From an uncultured Prevotellaceae bacterium (GTDB taxonomy: Bacteria; Bacteroidota; Bacteroidia; Bacteroidales; Bacteroidaceae): DNA of 64,000 nucleotides. Below, in pieces: positions 34,815 through 44,313 of this stretch. A program made the translations under genes and the position numbers. The stretch covers positions 124,001 to 188,000 of the forward strand of contig CAMHJQ010000002.1 in NCBI GenBank assembly GCA_946185485.1, given 5' to 3'. Position 1 is the stretch's first letter. The number at the start of each line of letters is the position of its first letter. The notes under the pieces were generated by a model. That model did not search any database and was not told where the DNA came from. It was given only the letters and a program-made list of their open reading frames with translations.

Positions 34815-36878
34815 ATGAAGTATTTTGCAAAATTCCTAACAGTAGCCACCCTGCTGCTGATGAGTGCCACCGCCATCATGGCACAAGACGAGAAACTGCC
34901 TGCCTTCCCCGGCGCCGAGGGTTTCGGCCGCTATATCACCGGTGGTCGCGGTGGCACCGTCTACCACGTCAAGAACCTCAAGGACAGTGGCTACCAGTCG
35001 TTGCGCTGGTCGCTGGCACAGAATCCCGGCAAACCAAAGATCATCGTCTTCGACGTCAGCGGAACCATCCACCTGCAGTCGAAGTTGTCTATTCCCAGCA
35101 ATGTCACCGTTGCCGGACAGACTGCCCCCGGCGACGGCATCTGCGTTGCCGACTACCCCTGTACCATTAGTGGTAACAACGTCATCGTGCGCTACATGCG
35201 CTTCCGGTTAGGCAACGTCAACGTAACGAAGGACGGTGCCGACGGCTGGGACGGCTTTGGCGGTGTCGACAAGCAGGACTGGATTATCGACCACTGCTCT
35301 GTCTCGTGGTCCATCGACGAGTGCCTGTCGGTACTGGGCAACAAGAACACCACGGTGCAGTGGTGCCTCGTGGCACAGAGTCTGGTGAATGCCGGACACT
35401 CCAAGGGCGCCCATGGCTATGGCGGCAACTGGGGCGGCAGCGGAGCATCGTTCCACCACAACCTGATTGCCCACCACACCTCGCGTACCCCGCGCCTGGG
35501 CCCGCGTCCTACCACACAACTGGACGAGCGTATGGACATGCGCAACAACGTCATCTACAACTTCGGCGGCAACGGCTGCTACGGCGGTGAGGGCATGAAG
35601 GTCAACATCGTCAACAACTACTACAAGCCCGGTCCCGGCTCGCCTACGGGTGACAAGGGCAAGCGCATTGCCGCTATCGGCGTTCGCACCAACAGCTATG
35701 TCACCACCTATCCCGACTACGCTCCTGCCCTCCACCTCTGGGGTAAGTACTATGTGACGGGCAATGTCAACAGCAAGTACCCTGAGGTGAACACCGACAA
35801 CTGGACGTATGGCATGTACAACCAGATAGACGCCAGCGGCTGCGACGGAACCTACACCAAGACAACCAAGGACACCATCAAGATTGACGAGCCCATCAGG
35901 TTCATCGCCACGACCACACATACGGCCCAACAGGCCTACGAAAAGGTGCTCGACTATGTGGGTGCCAGCCTGCATCGCGACTCCTTCGACGAAATGATTA
36001 TCAGCGACACCCGCAACAACAACGCCAGCCATACGGGCACCGGTCTGAGCAGCGGATTCATCAATTCCCAGAACGACAACAGGCCTGCCAGCGCCAGCAG
36101 CTCCTGGAGTGCATGGCCCACGCTGAACAGCGAGACAGCCCCCACCGATACCGATGGCGACGGCATGCCCGACGACTGGGAGACGGCCCACGGACTGGAC
36201 CCCAGCAAGAAAGCGGACGGTAACGAGCTGGATGCCAGCGGCTACACCAACGTAGAAGTCTATATGAATTCGCTGGTGGCCTCCATCACCGAGCAGCAGA
36301 ATGCCGGTGGCGAGCTGCAGGGAAGCGTTATCCGTGTCGGCGAGGACATACTCACGGAGTACGAGATAAGCGGTCAGACGTCGAATGGTGACTGGTCGTT
36401 CGCTGGTGGCTTGAAAGTCAACCAGACAGGCTCACCCGCAACAGGCAGCAACGGTACCATCAAGTTTTCGGGCAATAAGAAGTACACCATCACCCTGCCC
36501 GAGGGCGTGCCTGTAGACCAGGTGACCATCTATGGCTACTGCAACAGCGACGGCAACGAGTCGTACCTGGCCGAGCTGGCTAGCAAGACCTATGGCGCCA
36601 CGGACTATGTGTTTCCCGCCAGAGACGCTGCCGTCAACAGTGTAACCCATCAAATCACCCTCGACCAGCCTGTCACCAACCAGTTGACGTTTACCACTGG
36701 CAGTGGCTCGCAGTCGTGCCTGAAGCTGAACATGCGTATAGTCAGCACGACGGGCATCACCGAAAAGACCGTCATCCTTCAGGGCAACAACAAGTACTAC
36801 AACCTGCAGGGCGTTGAGGTGACCAACCCGACGAAGGGCATCTACATCTACAACGGACGCAAGATCGTTGTGAAATGA
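34815..36878 (+). CDS. Secreted PL1-family pectate lyase with sorting-like tail
   Basis: FPGAEGFGRYITGGRGGTVYHVKNL, IVFDVSGTIHLQSKLSIPSNVTVAGQTAPGDGI, DWIIDHCSVSWSIDECLSVLGNKNTTVQWCLVAQSL, GAHGYGGNWGG; tail NKYYNLQGVEVTNPTKGIYIYNGRKIVVK. Confidence 0.93.
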   Translation: MKYFAKFLTVATLLLMSATAIMAQDEKLPAFPGAEGFGRYITGGRGGTVYHVKNLKDSGYQSLRWSLAQNPGKPKIIVFDVSGTIHLQSKLSIPSNVTVAGQTAPGDGICVADYPCTISGNNVIVRYMRFRLGNVNVTKDGADGWDGFGGVDKQDWIIDHCSVSWSIDECLSVLGNKNTTVQWCLVAQSLVNAGHSKGAHGYGGNWGGSGASFHHNLIAHHTSRTPRLGPRPTTQLDERMDMRNNVIYNFGGNGCYGGEGMKVNIVNNYYKPGPGSPTGDKGKRIAAIGVRTNSYVTTYPDYAPALHLWGKYYVTGNVNSKYPEVNTDNWTYGMYNQIDASGCDGTYTKTTKDTIKIDEPIRFIATTTHTAQQAYEKVLDYVGASLHRDSFDEMIISDTRNNNASHTGTGLSSGFINSQNDNRPASASSSWSAWPTLNSETAPTDTDGDGMPDDWETAHGLDPSKKADGNELDASGYTNVEVYMNSLVASITEQQNAGGELQGSVIRVGEDILTEYEISGQTSNGDWSFAGGLKVNQTGSPATGSNGTIKFSGNKKYTITLPEGVPVDQVTIYGYCNSDGNESYLAELASKTYGATDYVFPARDAAVNSVTHQITLDQPVTNQLTFTTGSGSQSCLKLNMRIVSTTGITEKTVILQGNNKYYNLQGVEVTNPTKGIYIYNGRKIVVK

Positions 36879-36921
36879 AAGAAATGAAAGAAATGAAGAG
36901 AAATGAAAGGAATGAAGAGAA
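36879..36921 (+). repeat. Purine-rich GAAATGAAAG-type tandem repeat between PL1 and GH3
   Basis: aagaaatgaaagaaatgaagagaaatgaaaggaatgaagagaa immediately before the GH3 start codon. Confidence 0.85.
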
Positions 36922-39537
36922 ATGAATAAACTGCTATTAACAACTTTACTAACTTTAGGCATGTCTGCGTCATCAATGGCGCAGACGCTGCCGTATCAGG
37001 ACACAAAGCTGACGGCTGAGCAGCGTGCCGACGACCTCATAAGCCGTCTGACTTTGGACGAGAAGGTGAAGCTGATGATGGACGAATCGCCCGCCATCGA
37101 GCGACTGGGCATCCCGCAGTTCCAGTGGTGGAACGAGGCCCTGCACGGTGTAGGCCGCAACGGTTTTTCTACCGTGTTCCCCATCACCATGGCCATGGCG
37201 GCATCATGGGACGACGCCCTGCTGCACCGGGTATTCACGGCTGTCAGCGATGAGGCGCGTGCCAAGGCCCAGGAAGCCAAGCGTAGCGGCAACATCAAGC
37301 GCTACCAGAGCCTGTCGTTCTGGACGCCGAACATCAACATCTTCCGCGACCCGCGCTGGGGACGTGGTCAGGAGACCTACGGCGAGGACCCCTACCTGAC
37401 CTCGCGCATGGGACTGGCCGTCGTTCGCGGCCTGCAGGGCATGACGTATGACGGCCAGTGGCTGGGCAACGGCTACAAGAAGCTACTGGCCTGTGCCAAG
37501 CACTTCGCCGTACACAGCGGACCAGAGTGGAACCGCCATGAGTTCAATATCGAGAACCTGCCTGAGCGTGACCTGTGGGAGACTTACCTGCCGGCCTTCA
37601 AGGCCCTGGTGCAGGAGGGACAGGTGGCCGAGGTAATGTGCGCCTACCAGCGCATCGACGGCCAGGCCTGCTGTGCCCAGAGCCGCTACGAACAGCAGAT
37701 ACTACGTGACGAGTGGGGCTTCAAGGGTATCATCTGCAGCGACTGCGGAGCCATCCGCGACTTTCTGCCCCGGTGGCACAACGTGGCCAAGGACGGTGAG
37801 GAGGCTGCCGCCAAGGCCGTACTCTCGGGCACCGACGTGGAGTGCGGCAGCATCTACAAGAACCTGCCCGCTGCCGTCCGACGCGGTGACATCAGCGAGG
37901 GAGATATCGACCGTTCGCTGCGCCGCCTCTTGGTGGCCCGTTTCGAACTGGGCGACTTCGATCCTGACGAGCTGGTGGAGTGGACGCAGATTCCCGAGAG
38001 CGTCATTGCCTCGAAGGCGCACAAGCAGCTGGCCCTCGACATGGCCCGCCAGGGCATCGTCCTACTGAAGAACGACGGCATCCTTCCCTTGACTGTTGCG
38101 ACTGAGTCGCAACCTACAGCCAAGTTCGTCGTCATGGGTCCGAACGCCAACGACGCCGTCATGCAGTGGGGCAACTACGCCGGCTCGCCCACTGAAACCG
38201 TCACCATCCTCGATGGCATCCGCCAGCAAATGGCAACGCACAATGGCCAGCTCTCAGTTCCTTTTGTACAGGGGTGCGGACTGACGCGCAACGAGTCGTT
38301 CGAGAGTCGCTTCAACGAGATGACTGACCCGTTGGGCAACCCCGGCATGCAGGCCATCTTCTGGAACAACATGGAGATGAAGGGCAAGCCCGCAACGACC
38401 GTCAACCTGCGACAGCCCATCCACCTCAACAACGGCGGCAACACCGTCTTTGCGCCGGGCGTTGACTTGGAGCATTTCTCCGCACGGCTCGACGGCACCT
38501 TCAAGCCGACACGCGACGAAACGCTGATCTTCAATATCAGCGCCGACGACATGCTACGCCTGATAGTCAACGGCGACACTATCGTCGACATCTGGAAAGT
38601 ACGCCACCGCATACAAGGTGGCAAGAAAGAGCTGACGGTGAAGGCCGGACAGCACTACCGCATACAGATAGACTACGCTCAGGAGAGCGGCTATGCGGCC
38701 CTGAACTTCGACATCCAGCACAAGATAGCACCTACCATGCAGGAACTGCTGGCCCAGGTGGGTGATGCCGAGACCGTCATCTTCGTGGGCGGCATAGCCC
38801 CGACACTGGAGGGAGAAGAGATGAAGGTCAGCGAACCGGGCTTCAAGGGCGGCGACCGCACCAGCATCGAGCTGCCGCAGTCGCAGCGCAACGTGCTGGC
38901 CATGCTCCACCAAGCCGGCAAGAAGGTGGTCTTCGTCAACTGCTCCGGCTCGGCCATCGCCATGGTGCCCGAACTGGAGTCGTGTGATGCCATCCTGCAG
39001 GCGTGGTATCCCGGCGAACAAGGTGGTACGGCCGTTGCCGAGGTGCTCTTCGGACAGGTAAACCCCAGCGGCAAACTGCCCATCACCTTCTACAGGAGCA
39101 CCGACGACCTGCCCGACTTCCTGGACTACTCCATGACTAACCGCACCTACCGCTACTTCCAAGGCGAGGCACTGTTCCCCTTCGGCTACGGACTGTCGTA
39201 CACCACGTTCGATATCAGCAAGCCGCAGTATATCAAAAATAAGGTACGCGTAAAAGTGAAGAACACCGGCATGGTGGACGGCACGGAGGTTGTACAGGTC
39301 TACATCCGCAACCTCGCCGACAAGAAGGGGCCGCTGAAGACACTGCGTGCCTACCAGCGCGTCACGCTGAAGGCCGGCGAAACCAAGACCGTTGATATTG
39401 ATCTGCCCCGCAGCCGCTTCGAAGGCTGGGACGTCCAGTCTAACAGCATCCGCGTCGTTCCCGGCTGCTACGAGCTGATGGTTGGTTCGTCCAGTGCCGA
39501 CAAGGACTTGAAGAGAATCCTGGTTACCGTCAAATAA
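36922..39537 (+). CDS. GH3 family glycosidase (beta-glucosidase/xylosidase-like) with PA14-like insertion
   Basis: RLGIPQFQWWNEALHGVGRNGFSTVFPITMAMAASWDDALLHRV; KHFAVHSGPEWNRHEFNIENLPERDLWETYLPAFKALVQEG; GFKGIICSDCGAIRDF; PA14-like FSARLDGTFKPTRDETLIFNISADDMLRLIVNGDTIVD; C-terminal Fn3-like domain. Confidence 0.94.
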   Translation: MNKLLLTTLLTLGMSASSMAQTLPYQDTKLTAEQRADDLISRLTLDEKVKLMMDESPAIERLGIPQFQWWNEALHGVGRNGFSTVFPITMAMAASWDDALLHRVFTAVSDEARAKAQEAKRSGNIKRYQSLSFWTPNINIFRDPRWGRGQETYGEDPYLTSRMGLAVVRGLQGMTYDGQWLGNGYKKLLACAKHFAVHSGPEWNRHEFNIENLPERDLWETYLPAFKALVQEGQVAEVMCAYQRIDGQACCAQSRYEQQILRDEWGFKGIICSDCGAIRDFLPRWHNVAKDGEEAAAKAVLSGTDVECGSIYKNLPAAVRRGDISEGDIDRSLRRLLVARFELGDFDPDELVEWTQIPESVIASKAHKQLALDMARQGIVLLKNDGILPLTVATESQPTAKFVVMGPNANDAVMQWGNYAGSPTETVTILDGIRQQMATHNGQLSVPFVQGCGLTRNESFESRFNEMTDPLGNPGMQAIFWNNMEMKGKPATTVNLRQPIHLNNGGNTVFAPGVDLEHFSARLDGTFKPTRDETLIFNISADDMLRLIVNGDTIVDIWKVRHRIQGGKKELTVKAGQHYRIQIDYAQESGYAALNFDIQHKIAPTMQELLAQVGDAETVIFVGGIAPTLEGEEMKVSEPGFKGGDRTSIELPQSQRNVLAMLHQAGKKVVFVNCSGSAIAMVPELESCDAILQAWYPGEQGGTAVAEVLFGQVNPSGKLPITFYRSTDDLPDFLDYSMTNRTYRYFQGEALFPFGYGLSYTTFDISKPQYIKNKVRVKVKNTGMVDGTEVVQVYIRNLADKKGPLKTLRAYQRVTLKAGETKTVDIDLPRSRFEGWDVQSNSIRVVPGCYELMVGSSSADKDLKRILVTVK

Positions 39538-39552
39538 CAGTTTGTCTGGTAC

Positions 39553-39586
39553 AAAAAAGGCTGCCTCAATGGGGCAGCCTTTTTTG
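39553..39586. terminator. Bidirectional terminator between convergent genes
   Basis: aaaaaaggctgcc ... ggcagccttttttg perfect stem. Confidence 0.88.
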
Positions 39587-39600
39587 AATCAGTATTGTGT

Positions 39601-41340
39601 CTACCATGTGATCTTGTTAGCCACGCGCTGCAGTATCAACGAGGCATCCTGAGCGTCCACCTGTCCGTCGTCGTTCACGTCGCCCCCTTCCACGGGCGGA
39701 ATCTTGTTGGCAGCAGACTGCAACACGAGCGAGGCGTCCTGAGCGTCCACCCGGTCGTCGCCGTTCGTGTCGCCTCGGTCATTCTCGATCATCAGCGCCC
39801 TGAAGTCGTCAATGTCCTGCTGTGAGATGCCGAAACCCCGTGCCATACTCTCTATCTTCTCGCTAAACGTGTTCCCCTGATAGTCGGTCTTAATCTTACT
39901 GACCAACTTCTTATAGTAATGGTCATTTTCATTGGTGTCATTATCAGCACAAGTCCTATAACGGCCGTCGTAGGTGTACGACGTCATCTCATACTCCTTG
40001 GCCAAGTCACTTTCTGAAACGCCCAATAGGCCCTCCAGCATGAATGCGAACGAACCGGTGCGGTCGGCCCCTAAGTTACAATGGAAAATGACTTTCTTCC
40101 CTGCACGCAGACTATTCACGACCAATTCAAAGCAGTTCTTGTTCTGCGTCGGACTATTATTCAGGAATTTAAGATATTGCTGAACCATGTAGGCGCTATT
40201 TTCATCTGTTTTATAGACATACTTATCCAGGCTATTCTTAACTGGACTGCCAGAATATTCGCCAAAATCAATCTCTACGCCTACCCCCTGTACGTCAAGC
40301 AGTTCTGTCTTGCCCTCATCGGTAATCGTAAACCGATTGGATATCTCCAGTTCGCCGGTACGGAACACCTGGCCATATTTGACGTGCTTACCGTTGGGCA
40401 GTTTCCATCCACCAATGTCGCGGAAGTTGTAAATATAGCCGATGTTCAGCATCCTGACCTGACCTTCCGTCTTGAAATCGCCGGTCTTGATCAGCGTCTG
40501 GGTGTTGTTAGCTTCCACGACATACAGTTTGTACGTATAGAAAGTCTGTGGTATGAGGTTCCAAATCTGAAGCAGTTTCGACTCGACGGGGTAACGGTCA
40601 GTACGCACCAGTTGTCCTTTCGTATATACTTCCATGACGAGTTCCTGACCCCCATCAACAGTTGGCGGTATCAGGCAGACTGGCGCCGGCAGGTCTTTAC
40701 GGTACGAGGTGTACTGTGTAGAGTAATCGGTAATCTTCGTAAAAGTATAGTCGTCATCGGGATATAGCGTGTTCTGGATGAACTGATGATTGACCTCGTT
40801 CTCTAAGCAGAAGTTCTCTATCGCTTCGCCTTCCTCCACGATGGTGATGCCGGTCGACTGCTGAGTCCACCCTGCTTTTTTGTAGGCAGCCAGCGTACCG
40901 ATGGGTATATGCAGCACACAACTGGAAGGCACATTCGTAAAGACACCTGTACCTAGCGACTGCGGATACAGCATATTGCTATAAATATGTTTCAGCGAGG
41001 AGCAACCGGAGAAAGCATTGTTGCCGATTTTCATCACAGTACTGGGTATCGTCACGGCAGTCAGATTGCTGGAGCCCGAAAAAGCATCAGCAGCAATAGC
41101 GGAGACGTAATAGGTAGTGTTAGAAGAAGTCACCGTCTCAGGAATCACGATTTCTCCTGAATAGGAAGACGATGAAGCCCCCCACCAACTCCAGCCTGAT
41201 GATTTTTTAGTGACGGTAGCCTGTGACTTAAAATTATTATCATAACTTCTTGATAGCGTATAATTAATCCCGCCAATCTCATCAGCATGAGCCAACGCAG
41301 GGAGCACAATTAGGAGCAGTAATATCAGTCGTTGCTTCAT
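39601..41340 (-). CDS. Secreted protein: BspA-type LRR_5 + tyrosine phosphatase (Y_phosphatase3-like) + dockerin type I-like repeats
   Basis: Signal MKQRLILLLLIVLPALAHA; AFSGSSNLTAVTIPSTVMKIGNNAFSGCSSLKHIY; NFRDIGGWKLPNGKHVKYGQVFRTGEL ... VIFHCNLGADRTGSFAFMLEGLLG (HCx5R); GDTNGDDRVDAQDASLVLQSAANKI ... GDVNDDGQVDAQDASLILQRVANKITW. Start trimmed from 41445 to the signal-peptide Met. Confidence 0.85.
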   Translation of the reverse strand: MKQRLILLLLIVLPALAHADEIGGINYTLSRSYDNNFKSQATVTKKSSGWSWWGASSSSYSGEIVIPETVTSSNTTYYVSAIAADAFSGSSNLTAVTIPSTVMKIGNNAFSGCSSLKHIYSNMLYPQSLGTGVFTNVPSSCVLHIPIGTLAAYKKAGWTQQSTGITIVEEGEAIENFCLENEVNHQFIQNTLYPDDDYTFTKITDYSTQYTSYRKDLPAPVCLIPPTVDGGQELVMEVYTKGQLVRTDRYPVESKLLQIWNLIPQTFYTYKLYVVEANNTQTLIKTGDFKTEGQVRMLNIGYIYNFRDIGGWKLPNGKHVKYGQVFRTGELEISNRFTITDEGKTELLDVQGVGVEIDFGEYSGSPVKNSLDKYVYKTDENSAYMVQQYLKFLNNSPTQNKNCFELVVNSLRAGKKVIFHCNLGADRTGSFAFMLEGLLGVSESDLAKEYEMTSYTYDGRYRTCADNDTNENDHYYKKLVSKIKTDYQGNTFSEKIESMARGFGISQQDIDDFRALMIENDRGDTNGDDRVDAQDASLVLQSAANKIPPVEGGDVNDDGQVDAQDASLILQRVANKITW

Positions 41341-41462
41341 CACAATATATTTATAGGTATTACATGCTACAAAGATATAACATTCCTTCCAAAAATGCAA
41401 ATCTCTCCGCATTTTTTTGTTTATTGCGTCCACTTTAGCAGGCAAGTGTCAGAAAAAGATAC

Positions 41463-42413
41463 TTACAGGTTGTAGATCATCCAAGCGAGGTAGCCCAGAT
41501 AGCCCAGGACGAGGACAGCACCTTCCCAGCGTTCCACGGTATAGCGAGTTCGCGAGAAGAACCATACCAGAGTGACGGACAGGAACATCACTGCCATATC
41601 AAGGGTTGTGATGCCTTCGATGGCCAAGGGACTGATAGTGGCCGTCAGGCCAAGAATCATCAGGATGTTGAAAACGTTGGAACCGATAACGTTGCCGATG
41701 GCGATGGCCGACTGTCCCTTGCGGGCAGCGACAACGCTGGTGGCCAGTTCGGGTAACGACGTGCCGCCTGCAACTACGGTCAGACCCACGACACCCTCGC
41801 TGACACCTAACGCCAAGGCGAGACTGGAAGCGCGGTCGACGAAGACATTGCTGCCGATGACCAGCAGGGCAAGACCGAGTAATACATAGAAACAAGAGAG
41901 TAGCGGATGACGGGGGCGGTTCTCTTGAGCTGTCACCTCGCTTTGATCAGGTAAAGCGTCCCCATGCCCTTTCACCACCAAGAAACTATATGTCGTGAAG
42001 GCTGTGAAACCTGCCAGCAGAATGATACCATCAAGGCGACCCAGAAAGCTATCAATAGCCAACAGAATGAGCAGTGCAGTGGCACCGATGGAGAATGGTA
42101 TGTCCTTCTTGACCGTCGAGCGGCTGATAGTCATCGGGGCCACCATTGCTGCACAACCTACGATGAGCATACAGTTCATGGTGTTGGAACCGACAACATT
42201 ACCCACGGCTAAATCCGGCGTCCCTTTCAAGGCCGACACCAAGCTGACAAACAACTCCGGCGCCGACGTTCCTGCGGCGACAATGGTCAGGCCGATAACA
42301 ATCTCAGGGATATTCATCCGGCGTGCCAACGCAGACGCACCCTCCGTCAGACGGTCGGCACCCACCAACACCATCGTCACACCGACGACAATAAGTAAAA
42401 CATCTAATACCAT
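41463..42413 (-). CDS. Calcium/sodium antiporter (YrbG/CaCA family)
   Basis: Duplicated alpha motifs GLTIVAAGTSAPELFVSLVSALKGTPDLAVGNVVGSNTMN and GLTVVAGGTSLPELATSVVAARKGQSAIAIGNVIGSNVFN. Start trimmed to MVLDVLLIVVGV. Confidence 0.93.
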   Translation of the reverse strand: MVLDVLLIVVGVTMVLVGADRLTEGASALARRMNIPEIVIGLTIVAAGTSAPELFVSLVSALKGTPDLAVGNVVGSNTMNCMLIVGCAAMVAPMTISRSTVKKDIPFSIGATALLILLAIDSFLGRLDGIILLAGFTAFTTYSFLVVKGHGDALPDQSEVTAQENRPRHPLLSCFYVLLGLALLVIGSNVFVDRASSLALALGVSEGVVGLTVVAGGTSLPELATSVVAARKGQSAIAIGNVIGSNVFNILMILGLTATISPLAIEGITTLDMAVMFLSVTLVWFFSRTRYTVERWEGAVLVLGYLGYLAWMIYNL

Positions 42414-42441
42414 TCTTTTCTGATAATTAAAACATCCATAT

Positions 42442-42864
42442 CTATTCCTCGTCGTCGTCAAGGTCCCAGTCGAAGTCGCCATAGCCTTCGAGTGACGGGC
42501 CGACGAAGTCGTCCAGGGCACGGCGGTCCTTCTTGGTGGGGCGGCCCGTGCCGCGCTGACGATTGACGAAGCCGCTGATGCGGTTCATCTCCAATAGTTC
42601 ATACTGGTCGGGCGTGGTGACGTTCTCATAGATGTCGGGCAGCAACTTCGCCCCTACCCGTTGCTCGATGGTCTTCAGGATTTTGAACGAATAGGTCACA
42701 GGCGGCTTGCGCACGCTGACCACTTCGCCCTCCTTCACCATCCGCGAGGGTTTGACATTCATGCCACCGATGGTGACGCGACCGTTCTTGATGGCGTCGG
42801 CAGCTATCGAGCGTGTCTTGAAGATGCGCGCCGCCCAAAGCCATTTGTCTATTCTTGCTTCCAT
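42442..42864 (-). CDS. RNA-binding S4 domain protein (Hsp15-like)
   Basis: MEARIDKWLWAARIFKTRSIAADAIKNGRVTIGGMNVKPSRMVKEGEVV. Confidence 0.9.
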   Translation of the reverse strand: MEARIDKWLWAARIFKTRSIAADAIKNGRVTIGGMNVKPSRMVKEGEVVSVRKPPVTYSFKILKTIEQRVGAKLLPDIYENVTTPDQYELLEMNRISGFVNRQRGTGRPTKKDRRALDDFVGPSLEGYGDFDWDLDDDEE

Positions 42865-42866
42865 TT

Positions 42867-43496
42867 TTACACAATAGGGTCGGTTTTCTCTTCGAGAGTG
42901 TCGCGTTGCAATCCGCTGTGTACTTGTCCTTTACCCAGCTTATTGTACTGGTTCATCGTGATGTCGATGCCAGCGAGGACGAAACTCTTGATGATGTCGA
43001 CTGCCAGCGTGATAGCAGGCTGCAGCCTCTCCAGTTCCTCTGCGGGGAAACGACCGAGCACATGGTCTATTTGCCTGCCCACGGGATAATCGTTGCCGAT
43101 ACCCATACGCAGTCGGGCATACTGCTGGCCGATGAGCTGCTGGATATGTCCCAAACCGTTATGGCCACCGTTAGAGCCATTGGCCTTTAGGCGGAACTGG
43201 CCCACAGGGATGGCCACATCGTCGCTGACGACGAGCAGGCGGCTCTGGTCAATGTTCTCCTTGTTCAGCCAGTAACGCACAGCATTGCCGCTGAGGTTCA
43301 TGTAGGTGGTTGGTTTCAGCAGCAGCACCTTGCGCCCTTTGAGTGACGTCTCTGCCACGAAACCGTATCGCTTATCCTCAAAAACGATATTGGACGCCTT
43401 AGCAAAAGCGTCCAATACCATCCATCCTGTATTGTGGCGGGTCTCGGCGTATTCGTCGCCAGGGTTACCCAATCCAACAATTAAGTACTTGTCCAA
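42867..43496 (-). CDS. pth: Peptidyl-tRNA hydrolase
   Basis: MDKYLIVGLGNPGDEYAETRHNTGWMVLDAFA...LLKPTTYMNLSGNAV...DDVAIPVGQFRLKANGSNGGHNGLGHI. Confidence 0.96.
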   Translation of the reverse strand: MDKYLIVGLGNPGDEYAETRHNTGWMVLDAFAKASNIVFEDKRYGFVAETSLKGRKVLLLKPTTYMNLSGNAVRYWLNKENIDQSRLLVVSDDVAIPVGQFRLKANGSNGGHNGLGHIQQLIGQQYARLRMGIGNDYPVGRQIDHVLGRFPAEELERLQPAITLAVDIIKSFVLAGIDITMNQYNKLGKGQVHSGLQRDTLEEKTDPIV

Positions 43497-43531
43497 TTGT
43501 CAATTATGAATTATCAATTGTCAATTCTGAA
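43497..43531. repeat. CAATTGTCAATT-type short repeat between pth and rplY
   Basis: ttgtcaattatgaattatcaattgtcaattctgaatt. Confidence 0.75.
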
Positions 43532-44134
43532 TTACTCAGCGGCAGCAGCCTCAGCAGCAGCCGAACGAGAAGCACGGGTAGCCTTGACAGAGCAAACGAT
43601 AACCTCCTTCGGAGTAGCAATCTCCAGGCCCTCGAAGCTCAGCGAGCCAACCTTGATGGCCTTACCCAGCTGCAGATCGGTAACGTCGATGTCCAGCTTC
43701 TCAGGAATATTCTTATAAGGAGCGGTAACGTTGATCTTGCGGATAGAGAGGCTCAGACGACCACCATCACGAACACCCTGAGCGTGACCAGTCAGGTTGA
43801 CGGGGATACCAACGGTGATAGCCTTGGTCTCGTTGATCTCGTAGAAGTCAGCGTGCAGCAGGGCATCACTTGTGGGATGGAACTGGAGCTCCTTGATGAT
43901 AGCCTTGTGCTCAGCGCCGTCGATGTTCAAGTTGACAACATAAACGTGGGGAGTGTAGACAGCCTTGCGGAGCTCAGCCATAGAAGCAGTGAAGGCAAAT
44001 GCCTCGGGCAGACCGTTCTCACCCTTCTTCTCACCATACAAATTGCAGGGTACCATACCCTCCTTACGAAGCAGCTTAGAGGCCTTCTTGCCTGTGCCGG
44101 TGCGCTTCTGACCGTTAACGTTAATTTCTAACAT
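43532..44134 (-). CDS. rplY: 50S ribosomal protein L25/general stress protein Ctc
   Basis: MLEINVNGQKRTGTGKKASKLLRKEGMVPCNLYG...HADFYEINETKAITVGIPVNLTGHAQGVRDGG; N-terminal L25 and C-terminal TL5 domains. Confidence 0.94.
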   Translation of the reverse strand: MLEINVNGQKRTGTGKKASKLLRKEGMVPCNLYGEKKGENGLPEAFAFTASMAELRKAVYTPHVYVVNLNIDGAEHKAIIKELQFHPTSDALLHADFYEINETKAITVGIPVNLTGHAQGVRDGGRLSLSIRKINVTAPYKNIPEKLDIDVTDLQLGKAIKVGSLSFEGLEIATPKEVIVCSVKATRASRSAAAEAAAAE

Positions 44135-44288
44135 AATTAATAATGTGTTACTCTAAAATTAAGTTTACTTTGCTTAATCCACCATCACACGATGCGAAAA
44201 GCGGCTGCAAAGGTACACTTTTTTTGCCAAACAGCCAAATATTATTGAATATTTTCTGCTTTTCTTGAGTGTATCTCGAAAAATCTTC

Positions 44289-44298
44289 GTACTTTTGC
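44289..44298 (+). promoter_or_regulatory. TAnnTTTG promoter upstream of the sensor gene
   Basis: gtacttttgc. Confidence 0.55.
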
Positions 44299-44313
44299 AT
44301 CACGTAAACATGA

